A DNA stretch of 64,000 nucleotides. It comes from GCA-002712045 sp028112705 (GTDB taxonomy: Bacteria; Pseudomonadota; Alphaproteobacteria; Rhodobacterales; Rhodobacteraceae). The notes below the pieces were generated by a model. It saw nothing but the letters and a program-made list of their open reading frames with translations, had not been told where the DNA came from and made no database searches. Made by a program: the position numbers and the translations under genes. Positions 37,076 to 46,498 of the stretch are shown here, piece after piece. Where the stretch lies: positions 62,001 to 126,000 of the forward strand of contig JAOGYN010000004.1 in NCBI GenBank assembly GCA_028112705.1, given 5' to 3'. The number at the start of each line of letters is the position of its first letter. Position 1 is the first letter of the stretch.

Positions 37076-38029
37076 TCAAGTGCTGCGACTTAACTTTGCT
37101 ATTAAATTAGGTCTAACCTCTGGTCTTGAAAATGGACAAACTGTAATGCAGATTCCACAACCGGCAGTTTCATTAAAAAACGGCAAACATTTATCAAAAT
37201 CTACATACCATTTCTTCTCACCCCTCACAGTCTTTTTTTCATGCAAAATTGCATCAGGAGGACAAAATTTTGAACAAATCTGGCAATTAAGACAAAAATC
37301 ATCAACACCAAAATTATTTGGCTCATCATGTTTTAGTTTCATATTAGTCATTACTGCAGCAAGTCGAAAACAAGAACCCATTTTTTCATTAATAACCGAA
37401 CCATGCTTTCCCAGTTCTCCTAATCCAGCTGCAATCGCCGCGGGAACTAAGGGTAAGTTTCCAGCAAACGGTCCATGCTCTGGTTGCGCGTCATGTCCAT
37501 TTAACCGTAGCCAGCTAGCCAATCTTTTTGATGCTTTCATACCACGAGTGTATTCTTTAACAACATGCGCCCCAGCAGAAACCTCAGGAGCCATCAACAT
37601 TTCATTATAATCCATCGCTAAACCAAGGATAATTATTGTATCATAAGGAATTGACACGCCCTCATATGTTCTATCAATCTCTAATGTAGTAATGCCAACG
37701 GCATCAGCACCCAACTCAGTTGCTTTCAATTTTATTGACTGCGACCATTCTTCATCCGATTTCAAAGTTACCGTTTCAGAAATTTCTGGGATTTTGATAG
37801 CTTCTTCTATAATCCTCTCATTTCGACCTTCTTGTAATTTTGGATCTGTGTTTTGCTTATAAAACCATTCCTGTAAAGCTCCATATACTATTTCTTTAGG
37901 GTCCCGCCAATAAACATAGTCTGGCCTTCGAAAAGCAAGCTCATCCAAGCCATTGATTTTATTCCCAGAGATTTTAGGCCAAAGCTTCATTTGTTCTAAA
38001 TTCGGATTATAATGAATTTTTTTTGGCAT
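37076..38029 (-). CDS. Reductive-dehalogenase-like protein with two 4Fe-4S clusters
   Basis: A 317-residue protein related to RdhA and, more distantly, QueG. The cobalamin-binding region has LASWLRLNGHDAQPEHG and VPAAIAAGLGELGKHGSVI (residues 170-212), then RLAAVMTNMKL. Two ferredoxin-type sets follow: Cys246, 249, 252, 256 and Cys281, 291, 294, 298. Tyr160 sits where the RdhA catalytic tyrosine might lie (tentative). There is no Tat signal and no anchor-protein gene, so it should be cytoplasmic. Reductive dehalogenation or demethylation is possible but unproven. It shares a transcript direction with the dehydratase gene 65 bases downstream. Confidence 0.75.
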   Translation of the reverse strand: MPKKIHYNPNLEQMKLWPKISGNKINGLDELAFRRPDYVYWRDPKEIVYGALQEWFYKQNTDPKLQEGRNERIIEEAIKIPEISETVTLKSDEEWSQSIKLKATELGADAVGITTLEIDRTYEGVSIPYDTIIILGLAMDYNEMLMAPEVSAGAHVVKEYTRGMKASKRLASWLRLNGHDAQPEHGPFAGNLPLVPAAIAAGLGELGKHGSVINEKMGSCFRLAAVMTNMKLKHDEPNNFGVDDFCLNCQICSKFCPPDAILHEKKTVRGEKKWYVDFDKCLPFFNETAGCGICITVCPFSRPEVRPNLIAKLSRST

Positions 38030-38103
38030 GAATAACCCCTCAGCAGATAGTTAATAACTATTATCTTAAAAGATTATTAAAAAATGATACAACTATTAAA
38101 TAT

Positions 38104-39339
38104 CTAATTAATATTCCGTCTTGCTCTCATACCTAAAAGACGCAAACGCAGAGCATTTATTTTTATAAAACCAGCTGCATCTTTTTGATCATATGCACCT
38201 TGATCATCTTCAAAAGTCACATGCTGCTCCGAATACAAGCTATCTTCAGACCAACGCCCAACAGTCCATACTGATCCCTTATATAACTTCAACCTAACCA
38301 TTCCATTCACATATTCTTGGCTTTTATCAATCAACGCCTGCAACATTTCTCGTTCTGGACTGTACCAAAAACCATTATAAATCAATTCTGCGTACTTTGG
38401 CATCAATTCGTCTTTGAGATGCGCAGCGCCACTATCAAGCGTAATACTTTCTATCCCTTTATGTGCTTCAAGCAAAATTGTTCCACCAGGGGTTTCGTAA
38501 ATACCACGTGACTTCATCCCAACAAATCTACCTTCAACTAAATCCAACCTTCCGACACCATGTTTGCAACCTACAACGTTTAATTTTTCCAAAAGAGCAG
38601 CTGGGGAGCACTTCTCAGAATTAAAAGAAACTGCATCACCTTTTTCAAAGCCAATCTCAATATATTCCGGTTCATCTGGTGCGTTTACTGGATCAACAGT
38701 CCGTTGGTAAACATAATCTGGTGCCTCTTCAGCTGGGTTTTCAAGAACTTTCCCCTCTGAGGAAGTATGCAATAAATTTGCATCTACACTGAAGGGTGCC
38801 TCACCACGTTTATCCTTAGAAATTGGTATTTGATGTTTTTCTGCAAACGCTAATAATTTTGTTCTACTAGTCAAATCCCATTCACGCCATGGCGCAATAA
38901 CTTTTATATCTGGATTCAAAGAATAAGCACTCAACTCAAATCTAACTTGATCATTGCCCTTGCCGGTTGCTCCATGACTTATAGCATCAGCATTTTTTTC
39001 TTTTGCTATTTCTACTAATCTTTTAGATATTAGCGGTCTTGCTATTGAAGTACCCAATAAATACAAACCTTCATAAACTGCGTTTGCCCTAAACATTGGA
39101 AATACAAAATCTCGTACAAATTCCTCACGCAAATCTTCTATAAAAATATTTTCAGGTTTTATACCAAGTAAGATAGCTTTCTTACGTGCCGGTTCTAACT
39201 CTTCTCCCTGACCAAGATCTGCTGTAAATGTGATAACCTCACACCCATATTCCAGTTCTAACCACTTAAGAATAATTGAAGTATCAAGGCCGCCCGAATA
39301 GGCTAAAACAACTTTCTTGGGTGATAACATTTCATTCAT
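38104..39339 (-). CDS. argG: Argininosuccinate synthase
   Basis: ArgG joins citrulline and aspartate using ATP, the penultimate step of arginine synthesis. The 411-residue protein has the N-type ATP pyrophosphatase loop AYSGGLDTSIILKWL near residue 14, DLGQGEELEPARKKA, and SHGATGKGNDQVRFE near residue 118. Length is standard for the short bacterial type. It stands alone, with no other arg gene close by. Confidence 0.97.
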   Translation of the reverse strand: MNEMLSPKKVVLAYSGGLDTSIILKWLELEYGCEVITFTADLGQGEELEPARKKAILLGIKPENIFIEDLREEFVRDFVFPMFRANAVYEGLYLLGTSIARPLISKRLVEIAKEKNADAISHGATGKGNDQVRFELSAYSLNPDIKVIAPWREWDLTSRTKLLAFAEKHQIPISKDKRGEAPFSVDANLLHTSSEGKVLENPAEEAPDYVYQRTVDPVNAPDEPEYIEIGFEKGDAVSFNSEKCSPAALLEKLNVVGCKHGVGRLDLVEGRFVGMKSRGIYETPGGTILLEAHKGIESITLDSGAAHLKDELMPKYAELIYNGFWYSPEREMLQALIDKSQEYVNGMVRLKLYKGSVWTVGRWSEDSLYSEQHVTFEDDQGAYDQKDAAGFIKINALRLRLLGMRARRNIN

Positions 39340-39445
39340 CCTTATACATTATTACTGACGATGCATTATCCAAAAAAAAAATTAAGAACAAGAGCTAGCA
39401 ACTAGTATCTTTCTTAACTCAAAGTTTAATTCTAATTCCAACACT

Positions 39446-39895
39446 TTACAAATATCTTAAACTCATAGCTAACGCCACATAATGTTTATCACCAGAATTA
39501 CATAATAAATCTAAGGATTCCATTGGGGATACCCAGGTTGGGGTATGATCTTTATGTAAAGGATTACTTTTTTTTAAAATGCCTTTACAAATATAAATAT
39601 GGCATACTTTACGAGCCCAAAGATTATATTCGGGCATGTAAGTATAACGTTGAAAAGCCCCTAAACGTCTTTCAGGAGCAATAATCCAACCAGTCTCTTC
39701 AAGTGCCTCACGATGTAGCGTTTGCAAGTTACTTTCCCCAAGATCAACGCCACCACCAGGTAATTGATACTCATAATGTGGATCTCCTTGAAAAGTAATA
39801 AGTAATTTATTTACTTTTCTGATTATTGCATAAACACCATGTCTTGTTACATAATTCTTTTCCTTAATAGGAAATTCATCAAACCGTCTTATCAT
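39446..39895 (-). CDS. Nudix hydrolase
   Basis: A 149-residue protein with a complete Nudix box, G-x5-E-x7-REALEETG, at about residues 67-90 (GGVDLGES then REALEETGW). Nudix enzymes hydrolyse nucleoside diphosphates linked to another group; the substrate is not readable. The RHGVYAIIRKVNK opening suggests a MutT-like house-cleaning or NDP-sugar enzyme. It is single and leftward, back to back with hslO. Confidence 0.85.
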   Translation of the reverse strand: MIRRFDEFPIKEKNYVTRHGVYAIIRKVNKLLITFQGDPHYEYQLPGGGVDLGESNLQTLHREALEETGWIIAPERRLGAFQRYTYMPEYNLWARKVCHIYICKGILKKSNPLHKDHTPTWVSPMESLDLLCNSGDKHYVALAMSLRYL

Positions 39896-39971
39896 AAAAA
39901 CCTTTCACGCATATCATTGCGACTAAGTCTCAACTGCTTTATGTCAAATTAAAACTACTTAGGGAAATTAA

Positions 39972-40964
39972 ATGAGCGACGCAATCGAAACTCCTTCTGA
40001 TGATGAAATCTTACCATTTCAATTGGATTTATCTGATATACGTGGCAGAGTGGGAAGACTTGATAAAACACTAAATGGTATTTTAGCGCAACATGCCTAT
40101 CCATCTATAGTAGAAACATTGGTAGCGGAGGCCACTACCATCACAGCATTAATTGGCCAAACTATTAATTTAAAATGGAAACTATCCTTACAAATAAGAG
40201 GAAATGGGCCAATAAAACTAATAGCTACTGATTACTTTGCTCCCACCCAAGAAGGTGAAATAGGAAAGCTAAGAGCATTTGCAAGTTTTACTAAAAATAA
40301 ATTAAATCTAGATGAAAAAAATCCTTTCAAACAATTAGGGAAAGGTTATTTTGCAGTTCTAATTGACCAAGGCCCTGAAACAGAGCCTTACCAAGGAATT
40401 ACGCCATTAAATGGGGACTCATTGCTTAAATGTGCAGAAACTTATTTTGCACAATCAGAACAATTACCCACACGCTTTTCCCTAGCAGTAGGTAGGTCAC
40501 AAACAAAAATTGGAAAAAGCTCGTGGAAAGCTGGTGGCATCATAATACAAAAAATGCCCAAGGGAACTGAAATAACGCAAGATGATAACATCACATCTGA
40601 AGATGGGCTTCTTTCTTCGTCAGATCTACTAGTAGGAGATGAAAATGAAAATTGGAATCGTGTAAATTTTCATTTAGACACCGTTGAAGAACTTGAATTA
40701 ATTGGTCCCCATGTTAGCAAAACAAGATTACTAAATAGATTGTTTCATGAAGAAAAACCAAGAATTTTTCAATCACAATCAGTAAAATTTGGATGTACTT
40801 GCAGCCCAGAAAAAGTGAAAAATACGATGTCTATGTATTCTTCAAAGGATATCGAAAAAATGACAACGCCAGCTGGGAAAGTTACTGCTGATTGTCAATT
40901 TTGTGGAGCACATTATATTATGGATCCTGCAATATTAGGGTTTGATGCAAAGAAATATGTTTGA
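39972..40964 (+). CDS. hslO: Redox-regulated chaperonin Hsp33
   Basis: A 330-residue holdase chaperone activated by oxidation. The redox switch near the C-terminus has CTC (residues about 276-278) and CQFC (about 309-312), the CxC and CxxC zinc ligands. The N-terminal part carries GNGPIKLIATDYFAPTQEGEIG-type Hsp33 core sequence and YQGITPLNGDSLLKCAETYF. AGGGAAA precedes the ATG. The Nudix gene downstream starts inside its last codons. Confidence 0.95.
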   Translation: MSDAIETPSDDEILPFQLDLSDIRGRVGRLDKTLNGILAQHAYPSIVETLVAEATTITALIGQTINLKWKLSLQIRGNGPIKLIATDYFAPTQEGEIGKLRAFASFTKNKLNLDEKNPFKQLGKGYFAVLIDQGPETEPYQGITPLNGDSLLKCAETYFAQSEQLPTRFSLAVGRSQTKIGKSSWKAGGIIIQKMPKGTEITQDDNITSEDGLLSSSDLLVGDENENWNRVNFHLDTVEELELIGPHVSKTRLLNRLFHEEKPRIFQSQSVKFGCTCSPEKVKNTMSMYSSKDIEKMTTPAGKVTADCQFCGAHYIMDPAILGFDAKKYV

Positions 40965-41544
40965 TTTAAAAACCTTAACTGATTTATTATTTAAACAAAA
41001 CTCTGACTTAACCTCAGATAATGACCTAATGCCAAATGAAAATATAAAAATAGATCGCTTTGTTAAAGCTGCTGTTCTCATTCCCATTATTAAAAGAAAA
41101 GATGGGTTAAACGTAATTTTAACTAAACGCTCCAATAAATTAAAACAACACCCAGGCCAAATTGCTTTTCCAGGTGGAAAATTGGACAAAACTGATGCAT
41201 CTTTGGAAATTGCTGCACTACGAGAAACACAGGAAGAAATTGGAATTTATCCTAAAGATGTCAAGATACTGGGACAGCTAGCTCAACACAGTACAGTAAC
41301 TGGATTTCAAATATCACCTTTTGTAGGACACATTAAAGATAACGTAACCATGAAAGTACAAATCACGGAAGTTGCTGAAATATTTGAAGTTCCTTTATGT
41401 TATTTAATGAACACCAACAATTACAGAGTTGGAAATTTGACTTGGCAAAATAAGAAAAGGTATTTTTACAATATTCCATATGGTCCTTATTATATTTGGG
41501 GAGCGACTGCGCGAATTCTAAAGGGTTTAGCAGATTTAAAATGA
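40957..41544 (+). CDS. NudL-like CoA pyrophosphatase (Nudix)
   Basis: A 195-residue Nudix hydrolase. ILTKRSNKLKQHPGQIAFPG is the UPF0035 signature typical of NudL/PCD1 CoA diphosphatases, followed by a Nudix box with RETQEEIGI. It probably cleaves CoA or acyl-CoA to phosphopantetheine and 3',5'-ADP. The ATG at 40957 gives an 8-base overlap with hslO; an upstream ATG five codons earlier is possible. It overlaps the next gene by ATGA. Confidence 0.88.
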   Translation: MFDLKTLTDLLFKQNSDLTSDNDLMPNENIKIDRFVKAAVLIPIIKRKDGLNVILTKRSNKLKQHPGQIAFPGGKLDKTDASLEIAALRETQEEIGIYPKDVKILGQLAQHSTVTGFQISPFVGHIKDNVTMKVQITEVAEIFEVPLCYLMNTNNYRVGNLTWQNKKRYFYNIPYGPYYIWGATARILKGLADLK

Positions 41545-42698
41545 ACATAAATAAGTTGGAAAATAATTGGTTGAATCAAGCCTCAGCTCAGTGCTTGTCT
41601 AAAGCTTTTAAAAATTATGGGTATCAAGCTTTGTTCGTTGGGGGGTGTGTTAGAAACTCGATCTTAGAGGTTCCTGTGACTGATATTGATATGGCAACAG
41701 ATGCTCTGCCAGAAACTATTATAAAAATATCAAAAGAAAATAACTTTAAATTCATTCTGACAGGCCTCACGCATGGAACAATAACTATCATTATTGATAA
41801 GATCGCCTATCAAATAACTACTTTCAGAAATGATATTACAAATGATGGCCGGCACGCAAAAGTTGAATTCACAACATCATTATTATTGGATGCTTCAAGG
41901 CGCGATTTGACTATAAATGCAATATATTGTGACAGTTACGGAAAAATAATTGACCCTTTAAATGTATTAGAGGATCTAAATAATAGAGTAATTAAGTTTA
42001 TAGGTGACCCAAACAAACGCATTGCAGAAGATTATCTCAGAATATTGCGATTCTTTAGGTTCCAAGCAATCTATGGAAATGAAATGCTAGAGATTAATGT
42101 ACCAGCACTTGCCGCTTGCCGAGAACATAAAAGTAAATTAGCAACATTATCTAAAGAACGCATCACGAGCGAGCTGCGTAAATTATTCTTATCCAACAAT
42201 CCCACTAGAACTATAATAAAAATGACTGATACTGGGATCTTAAACCAACTTTTTAAAAACTGTTCAATAAATTCTTTTATTTCATATATTGAGGCTGAAA
42301 AAAAATATAAAATTAAGATAAACTGGATAGGTAGGCTACTTAGCCTGCACGGATCAAATATTGAAGAGGTCCTAACATTGACACGGCAAGAATTAAAAAT
42401 GATAAAATATACTAAAAAAGCGATTGGGCAAAATGTGCCTATATTTGAGTTTTCATATTATAACGGTATAGATTACGGTATAATGTACTTATTATTACAA
42501 CACGGCATGAAGAAAACTACATTAAACAAAATATTAATAAATAAAGTTTCCTCAATCGTGACAAGAAAATTTCCAGTAACTGCTAAGGATCTGATGCCAA
42601 AACTTAAAGGCAAAAAACTTGGAGATGAGTTAAAAAAGTTAGAAAGCCAATGGATCAAATCAGATTTTACACTCAATAAAAATCAATTGCTTTCCTAA
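41541..42698 (+). CDS. CCA tRNA nucleotidyltransferase / poly(A) polymerase family
   Basis: A 385-residue class II nucleotidyltransferase. The head has FVGGCVRNS (Gly34-Gly35) and the metal-binding DID at residues 48-50, then TFRNDITNDGRHA and RRDLTINAIYC, which fit alphaproteobacterial CCA-adding enzymes. The usual VRD is VRN here. The ATG at 41541 overlaps the Nudix stop by ATGA; the longer in-frame start would lie inside that gene. The hslO-nudL-cca order is common in alphaproteobacteria. Confidence 0.88.
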   Translation: MNINKLENNWLNQASAQCLSKAFKNYGYQALFVGGCVRNSILEVPVTDIDMATDALPETIIKISKENNFKFILTGLTHGTITIIIDKIAYQITTFRNDITNDGRHAKVEFTTSLLLDASRRDLTINAIYCDSYGKIIDPLNVLEDLNNRVIKFIGDPNKRIAEDYLRILRFFRFQAIYGNEMLEINVPALAACREHKSKLATLSKERITSELRKLFLSNNPTRTIIKMTDTGILNQLFKNCSINSFISYIEAEKKYKIKINWIGRLLSLHGSNIEEVLTLTRQELKMIKYTKKAIGQNVPIFEFSYYNGIDYGIMYLLLQHGMKKTTLNKILINKVSSIVTRKFPVTAKDLMPKLKGKKLGDELKKLESQWIKSDFTLNKNQLLS

Positions 42699-42827
42699 TA
42701 AATAACAGCGAAAGATTACGATATAATTTGAATAGAACATCATTAATAAATTGCAAACCCATGCTCAGAAAAGTGGCAAATAAATATTTATCCTTATATT
42801 AAAACAATTTAAGAAGAAGAGCTCCTA

Positions 42828-44666
42828 ATGTTTCGGTGGTTTGAAAAACTTATTGACCCTTATGCTGATTACGACGAAGACAGCGTGCCACCAAATCGTG
42901 TGGTTCCTTTTATTTGGAACTACCTAAGAAATTTTAAAAATATATTAATAAGTGCACTATTCTTTTCTGCGCTTGTGTCTGCGATAGAAATATTTCTAAT
43001 TTTTTATTCTGGTTATTTAATAGACCTGATGGTTAACACTAATCCAAAATATTTTTTTAGTGAGCACGCATTTGAACTCATGCTAATTGCTGGATTTGTA
43101 TTAATAATAAATCCATTGCTTGGTATGATTGATAGAATATTAATGAATCAAACTATAATTCCAAATATTGGTTCAATGGTCCGCTGGCGAGCTCATCGCC
43201 ACGTGCTTAGGCAATCAGTTGGCTGGTTTCAAAATGATTTTGCAGGACGCATTGCCAATAGACTGATGCAAACTCCACCAGCGATTGGAGCAGTCATATA
43301 TCAATTTTTTGATGCACTAACCTATTCAATTGTGTATATTATTGCAGCAATAGTTCTTCTATCTGATGTAGATTTTAGGTTAACAATTCCCCTATTAATA
43401 TGGCTCTTTGCTTACTTAACTCTATCTTATATTTTTATACCCAAAGTAGGAGAAGCATCTCAAATCTCTTCAGATGCTAGAAGCTCTATTACAGGTCGAG
43501 TTGTAGATAGCTATACCAATATACAATCAGTAAAGTTGTTTGCACATCACGATAAAGAAGAAAAATATGCTAAAGAAGCAATTGAGTACACGAGGCAGAA
43601 ATTTTTTATAGAAATGCGCCTTTATAGTTGGATGGCACTTGGTATTAATTTTATCAACGGCGCTTTATTATTTAGTGTTATTGGTTGGTCTATCTATCTT
43701 TGGTCAATTGGCTCTACAACCATAGGTGTAGTAGCAGCAACTACCGCTCTCGCTTTGAGGCTTGCCAGTATGAGTGATTGGTTGATGTGGGCTTTTACCA
43801 CCCTTTTTCAAGAACTTGGTGTGATTTCAGAAGGTATGGAAACAATTGCACAAGAAATTGATCTGCAAGACGAAAAGAATGCATCTAAATTGGTTATAAA
43901 AGATGGATCAATAGATATCAAAAATATCTGGCATCACTATGGGAAAAGCACAGGTGGTCTAAATGGTATATCACTAAAGATAAATGGTGGAGAAAAAGTT
44001 GGTATTGTAGGGCGCTCAGGTGCTGGAAAGTCAAGCTTAGTGAATTTAATATTGCGGTTCCATGAACTTGAAACGGGAACTATAAGCATAGATTCACAAA
44101 ATATAAAAACAGTTACACAAAATTCATTGAGAGCAAATATAGGGATGGTCACACAAGATAGCTCTCTATTACATAGGTCTGTGAGAGATAATATACTTTA
44201 TGGAAAGCCCGAAGCGTCTGAAGATGAAATAATAGCTGCTGCGAAACAAGCAGAGGCGTGGGAGTTTATACCAGATTTACAGGATACCGAGGATCGTTCT
44301 GGATTAGATGCTCAAGTTGGCGAACGGGGTGTAAAGTTATCAGGTGGGCAAAGACAGCGTATTTCAATAGCTAGAGTGATAATTAAAGATGCCCCCATTT
44401 TAATCCTAGATGAAGCAACATCAGCCTTAGACAGTGAGGTGGAAGCAGCAATTCAAGATACACTAAATGGCCTAATGCATGGAAAAACAGTAATCGCAAT
44501 TGCTCATAGACTTTCCACTATTGCTCAAATGGATCGAATTATAGTCCTTGAGGACGGCAAGATTGCCGAAGAAGGTTCACACAAAAAATTACTAGATCAG
44601 AAAGGTCTTTACTATGCTTTCTGGAAAAGACAATCTGGTGGCTTTATTGGGATAGACGTACCATGA
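42828..44666 (+). CDS. ABC exporter, fused membrane and ATPase domains (first of pair)
   Basis: A 612-residue half transporter of the MsbA/MDR type. Six helices occupy residues about 30-320, then a nucleotide-binding domain with Walker A GRSGAGKSS, signature LSGGQRQRISIAR, Walker B ILILDEATSALDSE and H-loop AHRLST, all consensus. RBS AAGAAGAGC-like sequence precedes the ATG. Its stop overlaps the start of the next half transporter (ATGA), so a heterodimer is likely. Substrate is unknown. Confidence 0.9.
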   Translation: MFRWFEKLIDPYADYDEDSVPPNRVVPFIWNYLRNFKNILISALFFSALVSAIEIFLIFYSGYLIDLMVNTNPKYFFSEHAFELMLIAGFVLIINPLLGMIDRILMNQTIIPNIGSMVRWRAHRHVLRQSVGWFQNDFAGRIANRLMQTPPAIGAVIYQFFDALTYSIVYIIAAIVLLSDVDFRLTIPLLIWLFAYLTLSYIFIPKVGEASQISSDARSSITGRVVDSYTNIQSVKLFAHHDKEEKYAKEAIEYTRQKFFIEMRLYSWMALGINFINGALLFSVIGWSIYLWSIGSTTIGVVAATTALALRLASMSDWLMWAFTTLFQELGVISEGMETIAQEIDLQDEKNASKLVIKDGSIDIKNIWHHYGKSTGGLNGISLKINGGEKVGIVGRSGAGKSSLVNLILRFHELETGTISIDSQNIKTVTQNSLRANIGMVTQDSSLLHRSVRDNILYGKPEASEDEIIAAAKQAEAWEFIPDLQDTEDRSGLDAQVGERGVKLSGGQRQRISIARVIIKDAPILILDEATSALDSEVEAAIQDTLNGLMHGKTVIAIAHRLSTIAQMDRIIVLEDGKIAEEGSHKKLLDQKGLYYAFWKRQSGGFIGIDVP

Positions 44667-46492
44667 GTAATTTTTTTACTAGAATGATAAACCCGTTTGA
44701 AAAAGCATCAGGTCCTCCTCCAAACTCATTTTTACCATTCATTCTCTGGAGTGTAAAAGGCGCCAAAAAAACTATCTTAATTGCTACTCTGGCGAGCTTT
44801 TCTGTAGGTATAGCAGAGGCATTTGGTGCTATTATTATAGGGTGGGTTATTGATACTGCTATAACAAATGATCCAAGCACATTTGTTGAAAATAATTTTC
44901 GAACATTAATAGCCATATCAATATTTTTTGTTATAATCCGACCAATACTAATGACGATCAGTGCCGCAATAAACGGCATTGCTATGGTACCCAATCTTTT
45001 CCCATTAACCTTTATTAGGTTACATAGGCATACACTGGGTCAATCAATAAAGTTTTTTGATGACGACTTTGCGGGGAGATTAGCTCAAAAACAGGTGCAG
45101 ACTGCAACTTCCATATCTGAAACATTTAATGAAATTACAAATGCATTTTCATTTGCAATAGCCACACTTGTAGCCTCTGGATTTATTTTAGGGAGTGTTA
45201 GTTCATGGTTAACTATCATTTTATTAATTTGGATTTTTTCATTTTCAATTCTGATAAAGTGGTTTTTACCTCATATTAGGCTCCGGTCAAAAGATCGCGC
45301 TGCTGCTAGGGCAGCCGTTACTGGCCAAGTAGTCGACACCTTAACAAATATGGCTACAGTAAAACTTTTTGTCCATTCTGATGGCGAAGAGCATTATGCT
45401 GAAGAAGCACTTAAGGGATTCAGAAAAAAGTCTATAGATTTTGCAGTATTATACGTTTCATTTAGAGCTGCAATTATGACCTTAGCTGGACTTCTTCCAA
45501 TCTTACTTATCGGAGGTGGTATCTTCCTATGGCAAAATGGATTGGCTACTCCAGGGGATATTGTGATTGCAGGCCTTTTAAGTACCAGACTTGCCCAAAT
45601 GTCTGGGTGGATTAGCTTTACAGCAATGAACGTATTTTCACATCTTGGGGAAGCCGAAGATGGGATGAATACATTATCACCCAAACATGATTTAACAGAT
45701 AAAAAAGATGCGAGAGTTCTTAAAGGGGTAAAAGGTCAAATCGAGTTCAAGAATGTCACTTACAATTATGGCAATGATCTTGGTGGAGGGCTTAATGATT
45801 TTAATCTTATTATTCCTAATGGGCAAAAAGTTGGGTTGGTTGGCCGTTCAGGAGCTGGGAAAACTACTGCTTTAGCCCTACTGTTAAGATTTTATGATAT
45901 TAAAGACGGAAAAATCTTTCTTGATGGAAATAATATACAAAATATAACTCAAGACAGCTTACGCCAGCAAATTTCCATGGTTCGGCAAGAAACTTCAATG
46001 TTTAATAGATCTGCACGAGATAATATTCTTTATGGAAATCCAAATGCATCAATAGAAGATTTAAATGATGCTATTTCTAAAGCTCAAGCGAGCAATTTTA
46101 TTAATGACCTTCAGGATTTACAAAGCCGTAAAGGTTTAGATGCTTTTCTAGGTGAGCGAGGGGTTAAATTGTCTGGTGGGCAAAGACAACGTATAGCGTT
46201 AGCTAGAGCAATTTTAAAAGACGCACCTGTCCTAGCTTTGGATGAAGCAACTTCTGCACTTGATAGTGAAGCTGAAGAGTATATCCAAAAAGCTCTTGAA
46301 GAATTAATGATAGGGAAAACCGTAATCGCAATCGCTCATAGGTTAAGTACTATATCAAAAATGGATCGAATAATAGTAATGGAAAATGGTCGGGTTGAAG
46401 AAGATGGAACGCACTCCCACTTACTTAAGAAAGGTGGCTTATATGCTAACTTTTGGACCAAACAGTCTGGTGGTTTTATCGGCAATGATTGA
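44663..46492 (+). CDS. ABC exporter, fused membrane and ATPase domains (second of pair)
   Basis: A 609-residue paralogue of the preceding protein with the same layout: six helices, Walker A GRSGAGKTT, signature LSGGQRQRIALAR, Walker B VLALDEATSALDSE, and AHRLST. Both share a C-terminal FW.(K/R)QSGGFIG tail. Both sites keep the catalytic Glu, unlike many heterodimeric exporters where one site is degenerate. It converges on dxs. Confidence 0.9.
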   Translation: MSNFFTRMINPFEKASGPPPNSFLPFILWSVKGAKKTILIATLASFSVGIAEAFGAIIIGWVIDTAITNDPSTFVENNFRTLIAISIFFVIIRPILMTISAAINGIAMVPNLFPLTFIRLHRHTLGQSIKFFDDDFAGRLAQKQVQTATSISETFNEITNAFSFAIATLVASGFILGSVSSWLTIILLIWIFSFSILIKWFLPHIRLRSKDRAAARAAVTGQVVDTLTNMATVKLFVHSDGEEHYAEEALKGFRKKSIDFAVLYVSFRAAIMTLAGLLPILLIGGGIFLWQNGLATPGDIVIAGLLSTRLAQMSGWISFTAMNVFSHLGEAEDGMNTLSPKHDLTDKKDARVLKGVKGQIEFKNVTYNYGNDLGGGLNDFNLIIPNGQKVGLVGRSGAGKTTALALLLRFYDIKDGKIFLDGNNIQNITQDSLRQQISMVRQETSMFNRSARDNILYGNPNASIEDLNDAISKAQASNFINDLQDLQSRKGLDAFLGERGVKLSGGQRQRIALARAILKDAPVLALDEATSALDSEAEEYIQKALEELMIGKTVIAIAHRLSTISKMDRIIVMENGRVEEDGTHSHLLKKGGLYANFWTKQSGGFIGND

Positions 46493-46498
46493 CTTAAA

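Noticed and set aside
37080..37610. 176-codon plus-strand open frame
   Set aside because: It is antisense to the RdhA-like gene, with no recognisable protein features and poor codon pattern.
42828..46492. ABC pair considered as a heterodimer with one dead ATPase site
   Set aside because: Both proteins keep consensus Walker A, signature, Walker B glutamate and H-loop.
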